A stretch of 64,000 bases of DNA from UBA6623 sp965238125. Its GTDB lineage: Bacteria; Acidobacteriota; Terriglobia; Bryobacterales; UBA6623. Position numbers and translations under genes: made by a program. Where the stretch lies: positions 1,612,001 to 1,676,000 of the forward strand of contig OZ250179.1 in assembly GCA_965238125.1 (NCBI GenBank). Reading direction: 5' to 3'. Under the pieces are notes generated by a model. That model worked only from the letters and a program-made list of their open reading frames with translations. It did no database searches and had not been told where the DNA came from. This document shows, piece by piece, positions 56,019 through 64,000 of this stretch. Within the stretch, counting starts at the first letter, position 1. The number at the start of each line of letters is the position of its first letter.

Positions 56019-56118
56019 GTTCGTCTAACACCTAATGCGCAAGCTGTCGATTCACAACAAGGTGGAGTTGATCCACTACGCGATTCGCCGCAAGGTGATT
56101 CAACTGCCGGTGATTTAG
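56019..56118 (+). pseudogene. LuxR-type response regulator, C-terminal remnant
   Basis: From 56029 the frame reads HLMRKLSIHNKVELIHYAIR then RKVIQLPVI and stops at TAG 56116. This is the last part of a LuxR/GerE helix-turn-helix domain as found in NarL-family response regulators. The upstream part is missing: an in-frame TAA lies at 56026 and IS subfamily B begins 10 bases before it. About 30 codons remain, so no function is expected. Confidence 0.6.
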
Positions 56119-56266
56119 CAGACAAGATGTTTTTCTTGGTGCTCAACTCGCGGCATTCGGTCCGAACCCAAGCAGGGAGGGAGGCCGATCAGGCGGCCAC
56201 GCGCCGCCCGGACGGTCGTGTTACGCGTGGCAAGCCGAGATCGATCGGAGTGCAGGCGGGACGCGA

Positions 56267-57637
56267 TCAACCGAGGCCGAGCCGTCCGCGAAAGAGCAGC
56301 GCCCATACCAACAGCCAGAGCGCCACCGCTCCGGCGCTGATGCCGAATACCAACACCGGATTGTAGGCCAGCGCCAGCGGAATGGCGGCGCTGGTCCACA
56401 GCCCGCCGCCCATGAACGGCTCGTGCATGAGCTGCTTGTAGCCGAAGGCCGAGGTCGCATCGGTGTCGCCTTCGGGATCGACGACGCGCAACAGCAGGAG
56501 CCCGGTGGCGGTGACGCCCATGGACTGCCCCATCTCGGCGATCGAGCGCTCGAACCACGAATCCGCTGGCAGGAGGCGGCGCGCCAACCACATCACGCAG
56601 AAGACGTTCCACAGTACCCCGGCAGCGACCAGGATCGCCAAGGGCACGAGCCCTCCCAGCACCACCTCCACGTTGATGGTCGAGATCGCGGCCACCACCA
56701 GGAAATCCATGGCGGTGCCCGAGAGGCGCTGCATGAGGCGATGGTCGAGCGGATTGCGTTTAGTGAAGTTGGCGAAGAAGAGCTGCACCACCAAGCCACC
56801 GATCATGCACAGTGGAAAGAGGGGGAAAGTGTCGAAGAAGGCGCGGCCGTCGGTGCTCGGCGGTCGCACCAGGAGTTCGACCCGTACCAGGCCGCCGTGG
56901 ATCAGGTAACCGATAAAGACACCGAGACCGATGATGGCAAGATGGAAGCCGAGGCTGTCGATTGACGCCGCCGACACGGTCTGGCTCCCGGCGCTCGGCC
57001 GCTCAGCTGGGTCGTAGACGCCGACGATACTGCTCTCGGGCATGTCTTCAATGCGTTTCAGCTGCCGGGTGTGGCCTCGGCGCGCCGCCCAGTTGACGAG
57101 CGCCATCCCGACAATGATGGCGAACAGGACGCCGCAGGTCGCCGAGGTGAGGGCCAGATCCTTGCCCTCGGGCCAAGCATAGGCATCGAAGACCGGTTCC
57201 AGACCAGCGGCCGTGCCGTGCCCTCCCTCGAAGCCGACCGGAATGATGGTGCCGATGGCCCCCGGAACGCCAAACACCGGCGTCAGTAACACGATCGCCA
57301 CCCCGAGGCCCACGACGTACTGGCCCCAGGCGACGATCTGGCCGTACGCCAACTGCGGCCCGGCGATCCCCCAGATGCGTCTGATCGGCGGAATGAAGAC
57401 GCCCAGGAAGAGGGCCGAGAACACGATGTTGATGAGGAATCCCGGCAGCTGATTCCACCCCGCCATCGTCGTTGCGGGCAGGGAGCCACCGATGGTCTGC
57501 ACGAGCACCAGCCCGAGCAGGCCTCCGATGACCGAGGCCGGCAGGTAGAGCTTCTGGAACAGGCGGATCTCGACGCGCAGGAGCTTGCCGACCACCAGCA
57601 GGATGCACAGCGCGCTGAAGGAGAGGACGATATTCAT
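56267..57637 (-). CDS. gltS: Sodium/glutamate symporter, GltS family
   Basis: 456 residues, a little longer than E. coli GltS (about 400). Ten or more hydrophobic segments, including LSFSALCILLVVGKLLR, LYLPASVIGGLLGLVLVQTIGG, and the conserved GFEGGHGTAAGL motif with GTIIPVGFEGGHG in the first half and NVEVVLGGLVPLAILVAAG in the second. It imports glutamate with Na+ in the inner membrane. No clear ribosome site before ATG 57637. Neighbours are remnants and transposases, so horizontal origin is likely. Confidence 0.93.
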   Translation of the reverse strand: MNIVLSFSALCILLVVGKLLRVEIRLFQKLYLPASVIGGLLGLVLVQTIGGSLPATTMAGWNQLPGFLINIVFSALFLGVFIPPIRRIWGIAGPQLAYGQIVAWGQYVVGLGVAIVLLTPVFGVPGAIGTIIPVGFEGGHGTAAGLEPVFDAYAWPEGKDLALTSATCGVLFAIIVGMALVNWAARRGHTRQLKRIEDMPESSIVGVYDPAERPSAGSQTVSAASIDSLGFHLAIIGLGVFIGYLIHGGLVRVELLVRPPSTDGRAFFDTFPLFPLCMIGGLVVQLFFANFTKRNPLDHRLMQRLSGTAMDFLVVAAISTINVEVVLGGLVPLAILVAAGVLWNVFCVMWLARRLLPADSWFERSIAEMGQSMGVTATGLLLLRVVDPEGDTDATSAFGYKQLMHEPFMGGGLWTSAAIPLALAYNPVLVFGISAGAVALWLLVWALLFRGRLGLG

Positions 57638-57995
57638 AGGATTCGGATGCGAGTCATCGCGTCAGTCGTGCCGCACGGTGCGCGTCGATGGGCTCGACAA
57701 GGAGGCGGACCCGCTGCTGATCGCGAAGGCTCAGCGCCCGCGTGGGTTTCAGAACGCCGTCGCTGTACCCAGGATTTCCATTTTGGCCCTGGCACGGTCA
57801 CAGGATACACCCCCGCTGCGCCGAATACCACGTCTTTTCGCGCTGAACCCTGCACATCACCTCCGCCGGTAGGCGCCAGGGCTCGTCCGTCCGCTCACAG
57901 ACGTTGATTGAGCGGACTGAACGGCGCTCCGGCCGACACTGCTCCCTGCGAAACCTTTTTGGAGCCAAAAACTGTTGATCCTCGCCCGGGCAACG
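57638..57995. other. Intergenic region between gltS and the IS1380 transposase
   Basis: About 360 bases. It must hold the gltS promoter and one end of the IS1380-family element. I could not find the matching terminal inverted repeat, so the element boundary is unresolved. Only short unsupported frames were seen. Confidence 0.4.
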
Positions 57996-59327
57996 CTACC
58001 CACCCGGCACAGGCAGCGCCCAGATCCTATGCAGCATGTCACCGAACAGCCGCCGGTTCAGATGCCCCTCCGCCAGCAGCAACCAGTAGTAGCGAGCATG
58101 CTTGACCAGCCGACCGCCGGTCTTCATCAACCTGTGTTGCAAACTCGTTAGCGACCAGCTTTTGATTCGCTGCGGCAGCCCTAGCCGCCGCCACAGGTTG
58201 CCCAGGTTGTAGGCCGGCACGCTGAGTTGCAGCCGTACCTCGTTGGCTCGGAAGCGGTGACACGACAAGCGGGTCCAGTGCGTGGCCTGTTTGCCTTCTT
58301 TGATCCACTGCTCCGCCGTGCCGCGCTTGTTGTAGAACCGCACGACCGAGCGGCTCGGCAAGCTCATGCTCGTCACGACAAATCCGACGCGCGGGAATAG
58401 TTCGCCCTGGTGATGCTCGACCTTGGCGACAACTCGCCTTGCCTTCGACCAGCTCTCGGCCTGATAGCGAAAACTCTTGTAGCGCACTAGGGGCTTGGCG
58501 TTCGGCCTGCCCGGTGGCCGAAACAGGATGTCCTCGATCTCCAGCTCCAGGCTCTTGTTCGCCGGGATGCGAATCACGTAGTCCACGCCGCGCTCCTCCA
58601 TCGCCTCGTAGATCTCGGGCTTGGCGAAGGCGGCGTCGGCGCGGAACGTCACCTGTTTGCCCTCCGCCTGTTGTCGTTCGATCTCCGGCAGTAGCAGCTC
58701 GTCCCAGTCCTCGGCGCTGTGCACGTTGCCGGGACGCAGCTTCGCGCCTAGGCAGTCGCCGTGCTGGTTGAACAGCAACAGCGGGTGATAGCAGAGGGAC
58801 TCAAAATGGCCGTTGTAGGCACTGCCTTCCTGTTGGCCGTGGACGGGGCTCTCCGTGGAGTCCATGTCGAGCACCACGCGGTCTGAACCGTCGGGAGCTT
58901 CGGCTTGCGCGACCAGCTCCCGGTTCACTGCCATCAGCCCCAGCAAGTTCTCTTCGCTCGCCAGCATCTCGGTCTCGAAGCCATGCAGCGTCGAGGTCAA
59001 GGCTGCTCCGCGATCCCAGTTCCTCTTCGAGCCGATCAAGCGAAAGGTCGGATCGGCGGATACTCGAACGGCGTCATTGAGGTCCTCGTAGCCAGCGAGT
59101 CGGCTGTAGACCGACTGCCGCAGCAGATCGGCCAGCGGGAACTTCTTGTTCAAGCCTTGTCGCGAGTCGCTGAGATGCTCGTCGATCAGCTTCCCGAGTC
59201 CGAGTCGTTCATCCAGTTCGCGAACGAGAATCAGACCGCCATCCGAGGTGACTCGCGATCCTTGGAAATCGACTTTGAGAAATCCATTGAACGTGAGCTG
59301 AAACGGCTTGTTTTCTTTTTCACCCAT
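57996..59327 (-). CDS. IS1380-family transposase
   Basis: 443 residues, full length for the family. It starts MGEKENKPFQLTFNGFLKVDF and has the DDE blocks GGLILVRELDERLGL, VVLDMDSTESPVHG (first Asp), TFRADAAFAKPEIYEAMEERG (second Asp) and the C-terminal Glu in RGTAEQWIKEGKQA. Ends MLHRIWALPVPGG. No internal stop, so it may be active. A membrane-protein frame directly upstream (59352) may be truncated by this element. Confidence 0.92.
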   Translation of the reverse strand: MGEKENKPFQLTFNGFLKVDFQGSRVTSDGGLILVRELDERLGLGKLIDEHLSDSRQGLNKKFPLADLLRQSVYSRLAGYEDLNDAVRVSADPTFRLIGSKRNWDRGAALTSTLHGFETEMLASEENLLGLMAVNRELVAQAEAPDGSDRVVLDMDSTESPVHGQQEGSAYNGHFESLCYHPLLLFNQHGDCLGAKLRPGNVHSAEDWDELLLPEIERQQAEGKQVTFRADAAFAKPEIYEAMEERGVDYVIRIPANKSLELEIEDILFRPPGRPNAKPLVRYKSFRYQAESWSKARRVVAKVEHHQGELFPRVGFVVTSMSLPSRSVVRFYNKRGTAEQWIKEGKQATHWTRLSCHRFRANEVRLQLSVPAYNLGNLWRRLGLPQRIKSWSLTSLQHRLMKTGGRLVKHARYYWLLLAEGHLNRRLFGDMLHRIWALPVPGG

Positions 59328-59351
59328 CGGGTGTTGACCTCCATGGCGTCC

Positions 59352-59606
59352 TTATCGGGCTCTAGCCCCTATCAATAAAGACGCTGAAGGTCGCTGGATG
59401 GTCTGAAGCTCATACATCAAATTGAAAATGCGGGTTAACAAGACCATAGTGACGCCGACAAGAACCAACTCCGGAACCCGTTCTCTCCAGACCCAGCCCG
59501 GCTGGTGGCGGTGGCGATGAACGAGAACGAAGGCGGCGAGTGCAGAACAGAAGATCAGCGCGATCAGCAATAGTCGCTGTCCAAGGGACACCTCTAAGAA
59601 TTCCAT
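59352..59606 (-). CDS. Small membrane protein, possibly truncated
   Basis: 84 residues from ATG 59606, which has AGGGGG 6 bases upstream. Two helices: LLLIALIFCSALAAFVLVH (about 11-29) and VPELVLVGVTMVLLTRIFNLMY (44-65), with a His/Arg-rich loop (HRHRHQPGWVWRER). The last five residues (GARAR) run into the region where the IS1380 element should end, so the native C-terminus may be cut. No family recognised. Confidence 0.5.
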   Translation of the reverse strand: MEFLEVSLGQRLLLIALIFCSALAAFVLVHRHRHQPGWVWRERVPELVLVGVTMVLLTRIFNLMYELQTIQRPSASLLIGARAR

Positions 59607-59643
59607 GCTGACCCCCTGCCCGTTCGCACGGATTGTGAATAGA

Positions 59644-59698
59644 CGGCAAGCGTTTCCGTAAGACCGTTCAGGGGATGACGGCCGTCGAACGCTTGCCG
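59644..59698. repeat. Nested inverted repeats upstream of the small membrane protein
   Basis: CGGCAAGCGTT (59644-59654) and AACGCTTGCCG (59688-59698) are exact reverse complements; between them lies the palindrome GACGGCCGTC (59676-59685). The whole could form a cruciform or be a recombination or regulatory site. It lies about 40 bases before the small membrane-protein gene. Confidence 0.4.
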
Positions 59699-59744
59699 CG
59701 TGTTAGACAATTCCTCTCGCCCGATTTCTTCGACACCCGTCTTA

Positions 59745-60837
59745 CTGAGTCTCGCATAATATACTGTCAATCGAGACAAAGAGAAGACTGTTTCCAGAAA
59801 GCGGTAATCAAGCGCGGTTTGCGGCGCATTCGCCGCAGCGCTTTGCGGGCGCGCTCGTCGAGTTCCCAGTAGTCCTTCGGGCAGACGTTGGGCAACTCGT
59901 GCTGCTTCCAGTACGCCCAAATGTATTCCACCGGGTTCAACTCCGGCGCATAGGGCGGCAAGTACTCCGTTGCGATGTGATCCTCGGAGAGCTGGATGAA
60001 CTCCCGCACCAGGCGGCTGCGGTGCGCCGGCAGCCGGTCCCAGACGATCAGCAGTGGGCCGTCGATGTGGCGCACCAAAGCCTTCAGGAAGTCGATGACC
60101 TCCAGCTCGCCGATCGCGCCGGGATAGAGCCGGAAGTAAAAGTTGCGCAACGTCAGCCCGGCCGACACCGACAGCTTGTCCCAGTTGAAGTTGAACTCCA
60201 ACACCGGTGTCTCGCCGCGCGGCGCCCAGGTGCGGCAACGATGCGGCTTCTGACTCAATCCGCTTTCGTCGATGAAGACGATCGTACGTTCTTCTTTGCG
60301 GGCTTTTTTTTAATGGCCGGCCAAGTCTTGCGCTGCCAGCCGCGGATGGCCTCTTCGTTGCGCTCCCGCGCTTTGCCGACGGGCCGTTGCGGGCTCCAAC
60401 CGAGCGCCCGCAGGATCTTCCAGACATGGCCCTCGTGATAGCGCACGCCGAACTCGTCTCCGATCAGACGAGCGACCCGCGGACAGCTCCACAGCGGCGT
60501 CGGGAAGCCGTGCGCCTCGGGGCCTTCCAGCAGCAACGCCTCGAGGCGTTCGAGCTGCGCGGCGTCCAACAGCGGCTTACGGCCGGCGCGGCCGGCCTGG
60601 CGCAACCCGGCTTCGCCGTCACGCCGGTATCGTCGCAGCCACTCGCTGACGCTTTGCCGCGCGACCTTCAATCGCCTCGCTGTCTCGGACTGACTACAGC
60701 CTTGCTCGACCAACCGGATCGCTTTGAAACGGCGCTTCTCCAGGGCCTCGAAATCCCGCCGTACGCCTTTTGTATTTCCCATACATACAAAGACGTACGT
60801 ACCCCAAAAAGATGTCACTTTATTTTGCGAGACTCAA
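59745..60837 (-). mobile_element. IS630-type insertion sequence, subfamily B copy 4
   Basis: 1093 bp between TA copies at 59743-59744 and 60838-60839. The joined target would read GTCTTAAGAC, a palindrome around TTAA. No gene is clearly interrupted. It has one base change near its right end (GATGTCACTT). Confidence 0.92.
59767..60782 (-). CDS. IS630-type transposase, subfamily B, -1 frameshift
   Basis: ATG 60782 and slip site near 60305-60313 on the minus strand. Both frames are intact and carry the same DDE residues as the other B copies. The only coding difference noticed lies upstream of the chosen start. Confidence 0.87.
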
Positions 60838-60853
60838 TAAGACCACGCTCTCG

Positions 60854-60901
60854 GCATAAACAGCTACACCCCAGCCAACTTTACCGCATAAACAGCTACA
60901 C
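60854..60901. repeat. Two 16-bp direct repeats, possible transposon end
   Basis: GCATAAACAGCTACAC occurs at 60854-60869 and at 60886-60901 (32-base period). Read on the minus strand each starts GTGTAGCTGTTTATGC. Repeated TGTA-type motifs of this kind are found at the ends of IS21-like and Tn7-like elements as transposase binding sites, so this may be the stump of such an end. No matching transposase genes are in the window. Confidence 0.4.
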
Positions 60902-61079
60902 ACTCATGTAGTTAAGTAACAAGTAATAAAGAACAAGTAGCAAGAGCGACGAGTCTGTGGATAAACCCCCTAGAAACGAAAACCCGGAACAAGAACCACA
61001 GAAGCGCAGGGGCTAACGCCCCTCCGAGAGAGAAACTACCCTTCCCCCCTGTAGCGGCTTATCCAGCAACGGGCCTACC

Positions 61080-62061
61080 TTACACCGAGATACGCTCCAC
61101 AATATTGCGGGTCACCCGACGCCTGCGGCGATCGTAGATCTGGGTGGTCTGGGGATTGGAGTGCCCGGCCAGGCACGTCTTCCATGGGCACGTTCTGGCC
61201 CAGCAGGTCGGTGACCACCATCACCCGGAAACTGTGCGGGGTGATGATCTCCGGCAGCCCTGCCTCCTTGAGCCGCCGCTTGAGCATCCGGCGTATGGCA
61301 TGCGCCGTCATGGCTCGGTCGAGGAGCCCCAATCCCCACCGGTCCGCCGCCAGAAACAGCGGCGCGGCCTTTAGGGATAGGTCGATGTGGGCGGCTTCCA
61401 AGTAGGCGGAGATCCACTCGTCCAGGTCATGCCGCACCGGAATCTCGCGCTGCTTGCCTCCCTTTTCCCGGAACCGCAAGACCCGCTGCGTCTCCTGTTC
61501 CTGGAGATCTCCGCGCCGCAGCCGAGAGATGGCTCCCACCCGCACCCCGGTGTAGGTCAGCACGCCCAGCACGGCCCGATCCCGCAACCCCACCGCGTGA
61601 GAGAGGTCCAGGGAACCGAGCAATGCCCGCGCCTGCCCGGGGGACAGCTCAGGCGTCTTGCCGTCCACCACAGAGTGCTTCTTGCCCCGCACGGAGAAAA
61701 AGGGGTTCAGCGCCACGGCATGGCGCGTCACCAGGGCGTCGAAGAAGTGACGCAGGGCGGCCAGGGCCAGATTCCGGGTGGGGTCCGATCCGGGCAACTC
61801 CTCGATAAAACGCCTGGCCAGCCCCGGCGTGACCTGGCGCAGCTCGATCCCTTGCTCCTCGCACCAAGCCAAAAAGCGCCCCACGGGACGGGCATAGGCG
61901 CGGCGGGTGTGGGGGTTGGAGATCTTGGCCGAGAAGAACTCGTCAGCGGCGAAGCAGGCATTCTTCCCGGCCCGCTGCAGGAGGGCCGGGAAGGCATCGG
62001 ACAGGGGGGAGGTGGGGGAGTGCTGAAGTGAGCGATTCATGGGCAAAAGTCTATCCAACAT
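61080..62061 (-). pseudogene. Tyrosine recombinase/integrase, frameshifted before the active site
   Basis: Starts ATG 62061 or 62040. An N-terminal SAM-like domain (NPHTRRAYARPVGRFLAWCEEQ) is followed by the catalytic domain with R1 in TYTGVRVGAISRL, the beta-hairpin Lys (REKGGKQREIPV) and HxxR in TPHSFRVMV. Near 61173 reading shifts: the frame in use ends in unrelated sequence (stop 61075). A neighbouring frame gives LAGHSNPQTTQIYDRRRRR and VTRNIVERISV with stop at 61080-61082. Comparison with relatives suggests five bases lost (DVQYLAGH became DV + CLAGH out of frame). The GH and the nucleophile Tyr are thus out of frame and the protein cannot cut DNA. Confidence 0.82.
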
Positions 62062-62062
62062 A

Positions 62063-62090
62063 TGGAACGATAACAACCTTTATCGTGCCA
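62063..62090. other. dif-like tyrosine recombinase core site (11-6-11)
   Basis: Left arm TGGAACGATAA, spacer CAACCT, right arm TTATCGTGCCA. The right arm is the reverse complement of the left at 10 of 11 positions. The inner ATAA and TTAT at the six-base spacer match the layout of chromosomal and plasmid dif sites used by XerC/XerD. It lies 2 bases upstream of ATG 62061 of the recombinase gene, over its promoter region. A core site at this place could also let the recombinase repress itself. Confidence 0.6.
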
Positions 62091-62116
62091 CATAAAGACC
62101 TCCCCGCCCGTATCTA

Positions 62117-63347
62117 GTATAGCGTTTCATTAAATTATACCCAACTCAGGCGCTTCCTCGAGCGCCTCGAACTTGCTCCAGCGGTGGACCACCGGAGCGG
62201 CGTTGATTTCCGCGATCCCCAGCAGGATTCGTTCCCGAAGCTCCTCCCAGGACTCCACCCGGATGCGCTTCAAAAACGTCCGGGCCATCTTCCCAAACAG
62301 CGTCTCCACAATGTTCAGCCAGGACCCGTGGGTCGGCGTGTGCACATATTTGAAGCGGTTCGGCCGCGTCGCTAAATAGTCCTTCGTCTCCTTGGATATG
62401 TGAGCGGAATGATTGTCCAAGATCAATCGAATCGTGCATTCGGCCGGATAGAATTGGTCCAGATCCTTCAGCAGTGAGATGAATTCGCGGCTGCGGTGCC
62501 GCCGCTCGACCCGCGCCGTTACGCGGCCGTCGTGCAAGTCCAGCGCCGCCAGAATCGAGCAGGTTCCCAGACGTTGGTATTCGTGATCCCGAGCCGTACA
62601 AGGATGCCGCCCAGGGACCGGCGGCAGGTCCGGGGCGGTGTTGGCGATCGCTTGCACACCGGGCTTTTCGTCCACCGAAACCGTGATCACGCCCGGCGAG
62701 GGGCCGCCCTCGCCCGAGCTTTCATTTTGCAAGGCCACCTCGCGGTAGACCAGCAGCACCTGCCGCATCTTGGACTCAAACTCCGGGTCGCGACGCTCCA
62801 GGTAGTATTTCACCTTCTCTGGATGCAGCGGCTGCCCCGCCAGAATCCGGTGGACGGTCGCCTTGGCCGCTTGCCCCAGGGCCGGATAGCCCGCCTCCAC
62901 GGCATGCCGGCGCACGTGGAGAGCGAGCGCGCCGCGGGTCCACAACTCGGCGGCGTATCCCAGTTCCTTGGGTTTGCAACAGGCCAAATGCACCACCCAG
63001 GCCTTGGCCTCCTCGGAGATGCGGGGCTCGTAGGGACGATGATAGGCATCCTTGAGCGCTGCTTGCACTCCGATGGCGAGGGCTCGCTCGATCCATTTGG
63101 CAACGCTCTTGCGGGTCATCTTCACGGCCCGCATAATCTCGGCGATTGTCTCGCCGCCATGATAGCGCCACAGAATCTCGGCGCGCCGCACCTCCCGAGC
63201 CGGAGCCTTGCGGGAACGCCGCAGCCGTTTCAGATGTTGCACCTCTTCGGTCGTGAGCAGCAGTGGGGGACGCTTCGATTTTCCTGCCATGCGACCAGTC
63301 TAGCAGGAAACATTGTCCTATGGTTATGTTTTAATGAAACGTTATAC
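62117..63347 (-). mobile_element. IS630-family element of a second type, CTAG target
   Basis: 1231 bp. Tips: left GTATAGCGTTTCATTAAAT and right, read inward, GTATAACGTTTCATTAAAA. TA copies at 62115-62116 and 63348-63349 with C before and G after (C-TA ... TA-G), so the target was CTAG, the known preference of IS630 itself. It is unrelated in ends and transposase to the six A/B copies. It lies between the recombinase and the Tn3-type end. Confidence 0.88.
62130..63290 (-). CDS. IS630-family transposase, single frame
   Basis: 386 residues, one uninterrupted frame. Helix-turn-helix part (GGETIAEIMRAVKMTRKSVAKWIERAL), then the DDE domain: VSVDEKPGVQAI (first Asp), RLILDNHSAHISKE (second Asp) and THGSWLNIVETLFG (Glu). 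Compared with the A/B transposases it needs no frameshift and has a longer N-terminal region. All catalytic residues are kept, so the element may be mobile. Confidence 0.93.
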   Translation of the reverse strand: MAGKSKRPPLLLTTEEVQHLKRLRRSRKAPAREVRRAEILWRYHGGETIAEIMRAVKMTRKSVAKWIERALAIGVQAALKDAYHRPYEPRISEEAKAWVVHLACCKPKELGYAAELWTRGALALHVRRHAVEAGYPALGQAAKATVHRILAGQPLHPEKVKYYLERRDPEFESKMRQVLLVYREVALQNESSGEGGPSPGVITVSVDEKPGVQAIANTAPDLPPVPGRHPCTARDHEYQRLGTCSILAALDLHDGRVTARVERRHRSREFISLLKDLDQFYPAECTIRLILDNHSAHISKETKDYLATRPNRFKYVHTPTHGSWLNIVETLFGKMARTFLKRIRVESWEELRERILLGIAEINAAPVVHRWSKFEALEEAPELGII

Positions 63348-63354
63348 TAGGGTA

Positions 63355-63392
63355 AGGGTAGCGCCCAGAATCGTGCGAATTTATACGCTAAG
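63355..63392 (+). repeat. Tn3-family 38-bp terminal inverted repeat (left end)
   Basis: The segment starts AGGGTAGCGCC (first base changed from the usual GGGG) and ends TTATACGCTAAG. The ACG-C-TAAG inner end at position 38 is the hallmark of Tn3-family ends. Orientation places the transposon body to the right, where the transposase remnant follows. Confidence 0.65.
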
Positions 63393-63447
63393 AGGTTTCG
63401 AGTCGGTGCTTGCTGGATCGGTGCAGGTATCGACCGGTACGAAGACG

Positions 63448-64000
63448 AGCTTGGACCAGTATTCACGCGAGTTCATCGCCGAGAAGGCCCGGCTGCGCCC
63501 CGAGGATCTCGGGCTCGTACGCACGGCACGACGATCTCACAACCAACTTGGCCTGGCGTACCAGATCGCCTTCATCCGGCTCACGCGGGACGGGCGCCGG
63601 GCCAGCAACCTTTCGAGATCCTCGAGGACCTCGTGGGTTATCTGGCAACGGAGCTGAATGCGAATCCCCGAGATCTAGATCTCTATGCGCGGCGCCAGCC
63701 AACGCTCTCGGCCCATCTGGAGAGGGTCCGCGAGCACCTTGGCCTCACAGCCTTCAGCCAGCCGGCGCTTCGCACGCGGATCCGACGCGGGCTCCTCTCA
63801 AGGGAGAACAGCTACACGCCCTCGCCCGGTGCGTCCACTACGGCCGACTGGGCCGACTGGATCAGCGCGACTTCGAACGCCAAACCGGCGCGGCGAGCTG
63901 CCTGCTTCTCATCCTCGCAGCTATCATCTATTGGCAGATTCGGGAGATCGATCGTGTTTTGAGCGAGGCGGGCTCGGATGCGGACGATCTCAACTTCGAG
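63448..64000 (+). pseudogene. tnpA: Tn3-family transposase remnant, deleted and frameshifted
   Basis: Three pieces in three frames. First, SREFIAEKARLRPEDLGLVR and NQLGLAYQIAFIRLT (DUF4158, N-terminus of Tn3 transposases). After a shift near 63600, QQPFEILEDLVGYLATELNA and ARRQPTLSAHLERVREHLGL. After another shift near 63800, LKGEQLHALARCVHYG and CLLLILAAIIYWQIREIDRV, which belongs to the far C-terminus. About 750 residues that normally lie between, including the DDE core, are missing. The gene continues beyond the window but is certainly dead. Confidence 0.72.

Noticed and set aside
57850..59420. Ends of the IS1380-family element
   Set aside because: I compared the two flanks by eye and found no convincing inverted repeat or target duplication, so no element boundaries are given.
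54924..60837. Inversion of 56.0-59.7 kb by recombination between the two opposite B copies
   Set aside because: Flipping the segment in silico does not rejoin the CmcI remnant to its missing front; the joined frame meets a stop after a few codons and lacks family motifs.

Overview
The window looks like a piece of a GC-rich bacterial chromosome, most probably an acidobacterium or a close relative. This is inferred from a ClpC with an N-terminus of the acidobacterial kind, a CRTAC1-type FG-GAP protein, a DUF4159/MoxR/von Willebrand A gene block, TPR-gluzincin proteases and a kinase-WD40 protein. No rRNA, tRNA or CRISPR array was seen.

Layout. 1-9.6 kb: a secreted tail-fibre-like protein (cut by the window edge), a Ser/Thr kinase-WD40 gene split by an insertion sequence, a TPR metalloprotease, an SGNH hydrolase, and a carbamoyltransferase-SxtJ pair. 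9.7-17 kb: housekeeping genes (LON-domain protein, SDR, shikimate kinase, LolD-type ATPase, ClpC, a ThDP enzyme). 17.4-31.9 kb: an eight-gene co-directional operon (DUF4159, vWA/GATase-like membrane protein, caspase-fold protein with Ser in place of Cys, TPR-gluzincin, MoxR ATPase, DUF58, BatA-like vWA, 1274-residue DUF4175-like protein). 32-49.7 kb: a conserved small protein, RlmN, an M16 peptidase, a large membrane protein broken by two insertion sequences, FeoAB behind a perfect 27-bp palindrome, an MscS channel, a Cys-rich exported protein, a PHP-like exported protein and an FG-GAP protein. 49.8-54.4 kb: a PAS-GGDEF gene split by an insertion sequence, and a crotonase-family enzyme. 54.4-64 kb: a mobile-element graveyard with gene remnants, GltS, an IS1380 transposase, a frameshifted tyrosine recombinase with a dif-like site beside it, a second kind of IS630 element, and the end of a decayed Tn3-family transposon.

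The outstanding feature is a recent burst of one IS630-type element: six near-identical 1093/1094-bp copies in two subfamilies. All carry TA duplications, TTGAGTCTCGCA-type ends and an A8G slippery site for -1 frameshifting. Four copies interrupt three genes, and each gene reads through in frame once the element and one TA are removed. One insertion lies inside the kinase catalytic loop. A fifth copy (54924-56016) joins fragments of two unrelated genes, marking a deletion, rearrangement or assembly join. Everything to its right may have a different history.

The best candidate for an incompletely described system is the 17.4-31.9 kb operon, which couples the MoxR-DUF58-vWA module to a probably non-canonical caspase-like protein and a tethered TPR metalloprotease.
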